Assembly: GCA_023451375.1 (NCBI GenBank)
Contig: JAEXZS010000010.1
Location: forward strand, 1 to 64,000
Length of the DNA stretch: 64,000 bases
Direction of reading: 5' to 3'
DNA from: Pseudomonadota bacterium
GTDB taxonomy: Bacteria; Pseudomonadota; Alphaproteobacteria; Caulobacterales; Caulobacteraceae
In this document: positions 62,958 through 64,000 of the stretch, one piece after another
How positions within the stretch are numbered: position 1 is the first letter of the stretch
Layout of the letters: each line of letters begins with the position of its first letter
Notes under the pieces: generated by a model
Database searches by the model: none
The model's input: the letters and a program-made list of their open reading frames with translations, nothing else
What the model was told of the DNA's origin: nothing
Made by a program: the position numbers and the translations under genes

Positions 62958-64000
62958 GTCCCGTCCCCCGTCTGCGGCTGAGGCGCCGGCGCCGGCCCGG
63001 CGGGTGCTGCGTTCGACGTCGCGGCCGCCGCAGCGTTCGCCCGGGCTTGGTCGCGCGCGGTCCTCACCGCCTCGGCGCGTTCTCTTTCGGTCTCGGCGGC
63101 GGCGCGGCGGCGCGCGGCCGCGTCGGCGATCTGCGCCGCCTGCTCCGGCGTCGGTTCCGGCGCGGTCTGCAGGCCGGCCAACGGCGGCGCATTGAGCGCC
63201 TCCGGACTGACCAGTTGGGCGAAGTTCTGGAACAGCAGGATGCGGACGTAGTCGATCGCGCCCCGATCGCTGTACAGCTTGACGCGCCAGGCTCCGTCGA
63301 CCCCGCGCGCGACCACCCCGACCGGCAGGCCGCGCGGCACGCCGCCGCCGTCGCCCGAGGTCACCACCCGGTCGCCAGGCTGCAGTGATCCCGCGCCGCG
63401 CACATAGTCCAGGCGTGGATTGTCGCCGCCGTCGCCCACCAGGACGGCGCGCGCGTCCGTCCGCGCGATCAGCACCGGCACCCGCGACGCCACGTCGGTC
63501 AGCAGCACCATCCGGCTGACATCGCGGGTGACGCCGGACACGCGACCCGTCAGTCCGAACTCGTTCATCACCGGATTGCCGATGCGCACGCCCTTGCCGG
63601 CGCCGGCGTCCAGCAGCCGCGCCCGATTGAACGGCCCCCGCGCGTCTGAGATGGCCCGCGCCGTCACCATCGGCAGCGGCGGCTCCGTCCTCAGGCCCAT
63701 CATGGCCTCGTAGCGGCTGTTGACGTTCTTCAGCGCGATGGCCTCGTCTCGCCACGCGCGCAGGTCGGCGATCTCGGCTTTCAGCCGCCGGTTCTCGGAC
63801 ACGGCGAAGAAGTAGCCGCCGATATAGTCGCTCACGGCGCCGACCCAGCGCACCGGCGCGGACAAGACGCCGCCGGCCGGCGCGACCACGGTCTCGAACC
63901 CGCCGCGCACCGCGCCGTAGCTGGTTTCGCTCTCAGGCGTCCGGCGATCGCTGATCAGCAGCAGCACGGCCCCGATGATCGCGACCACGACCACCACGGC
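62954..64000 (-). CDS. mreC: Rod-shape-determining protein MreC, 5' end cut by window
   Basis: The visible 348 codons begin inside the N-terminal membrane helix (VVVVVAIIGAVLLLIS), so the start codon lies beyond position 64000. The periplasmic part has the coiled coil (VSENRRLKAEIADLRAWRDEA), then the beta-barrel with DAGAGKGVRIGNPVMNEFGLTG and VTSGDGGGVPRGLPVG. The Ala/Glu/Arg-rich and Pro-rich C-terminal tail is longer than in E. coli. It leads the operon mreC-mreD-mrdA-rodA; mreB is probably just outside. Confidence 0.94.
   Translation of the reverse strand, partial: AVVVVVAIIGAVLLLISDRRTPESETSYGAVRGGFETVVAPAGGVLSAPVRWVGAVSDYIGGYFFAVSENRRLKAEIADLRAWRDEAIALKNVNSRYEAMMGLRTEPPLPMVTARAISDARGPFNRARLLDAGAGKGVRIGNPVMNEFGLTGRVSGVTRDVSRMVLLTDVASRVPVLIARTDARAVLVGDGGDNPRLDYVRGAGSLQPGDRVVTSGDGGGVPRGLPVGVVARGVDGAWRVKLYSDRGAIDYVRILLFQNFAQLVSPEALNAPPLAGLQTAPEPTPEQAAQIADAAARRRAAAETERERAEAVRTARDQARANAAAAATSNAAPAGPAPAPQPQTGDGT

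Overview
The window looks like the chromosome of a GC-rich alphaproteobacterium of the Caulobacteraceae type, with Brevundimonas as the closest guess. The guess rests on several signs: very high GC, many GTG and TTG starts, a two-domain cold-shock protein, a TTG/GCTATATC promoter of the Caulobacter type, and a cyoABCD-SURF1-RegB/RegA block. Gene content alone cannot fix the genus.

Positions 1-7779 are one end of a P2-like prophage. Capsid (gpN), scaffold/protease (gpO) and probably a clipped gpM run leftward. The packaging ATPase (gpP) and portal (gpQ) run rightward from the same divergent spacer, as in phage P2; that spacer carries a 14-bp perfect palindrome. After the portal gene come a small ribbon-helix-helix regulator with two palindromic operator candidates, a short exported peptide, an HNH homing-type endonuclease, about 400 bases of hairpin-rich non-coding DNA, and two unknown genes. 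The element stops at a 46-bp 3' fragment of a tRNA-Val(TAC) gene, read here as an attachment site. No integrase or replication gene lies between the portal gene and this end.

Positions 7853-33000 are mostly housekeeping. They hold an MFS and a DMT transporter, small DUF genes, fumC, a stray RusA-like resolvase, an exported C13-type peptidase, an FAD-linked dehydrogenase, parE, an O-antigen-ligase-like protein, PHA synthase, recJ, three tRNAs (Glu, Pro, Arg), a double cold-shock protein, an NDUFS4-like complex I subunit, a frameshifted aidB-like acyl-CoA dehydrogenase, a cystathionine beta-lyase, an orphan amino-acid-binding lipoprotein next to a DAACS symporter, and a mercaptopyruvate sulfurtransferase.

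Positions 33160-45346 hold LPS inner-core synthesis (kdsA-hldE-hldD), an SPFH/NfeD pair, rnhA, the tatABC export operon followed by a likely Tat-exported serine hydrolase, and the nitrogen pair glnB-glnA beside nnrD.

Positions 45455-64000 hold hrpB, an APC permease, a metallo-hydrolase, and a leftward respiratory block cyoABCD-surf1-regB-regA: a quinol oxidase, an assembly factor and a redox two-component system with overlapping genes. The window ends in the cell-shape operon mreC-mreD-mrdA-rodA, whose mreC is cut by the window edge.

The points most worth checking are the tRNA-Val attachment site and its short cargo segment, the two phage regulatory palindromes, the aidB frameshift, an apparent ATT start codon in surf1, and the orphan binding protein/symporter pair. 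I found no clearly novel multi-gene system. The unknown 209-codon gene at the prophage end is the best candidate for new biology.
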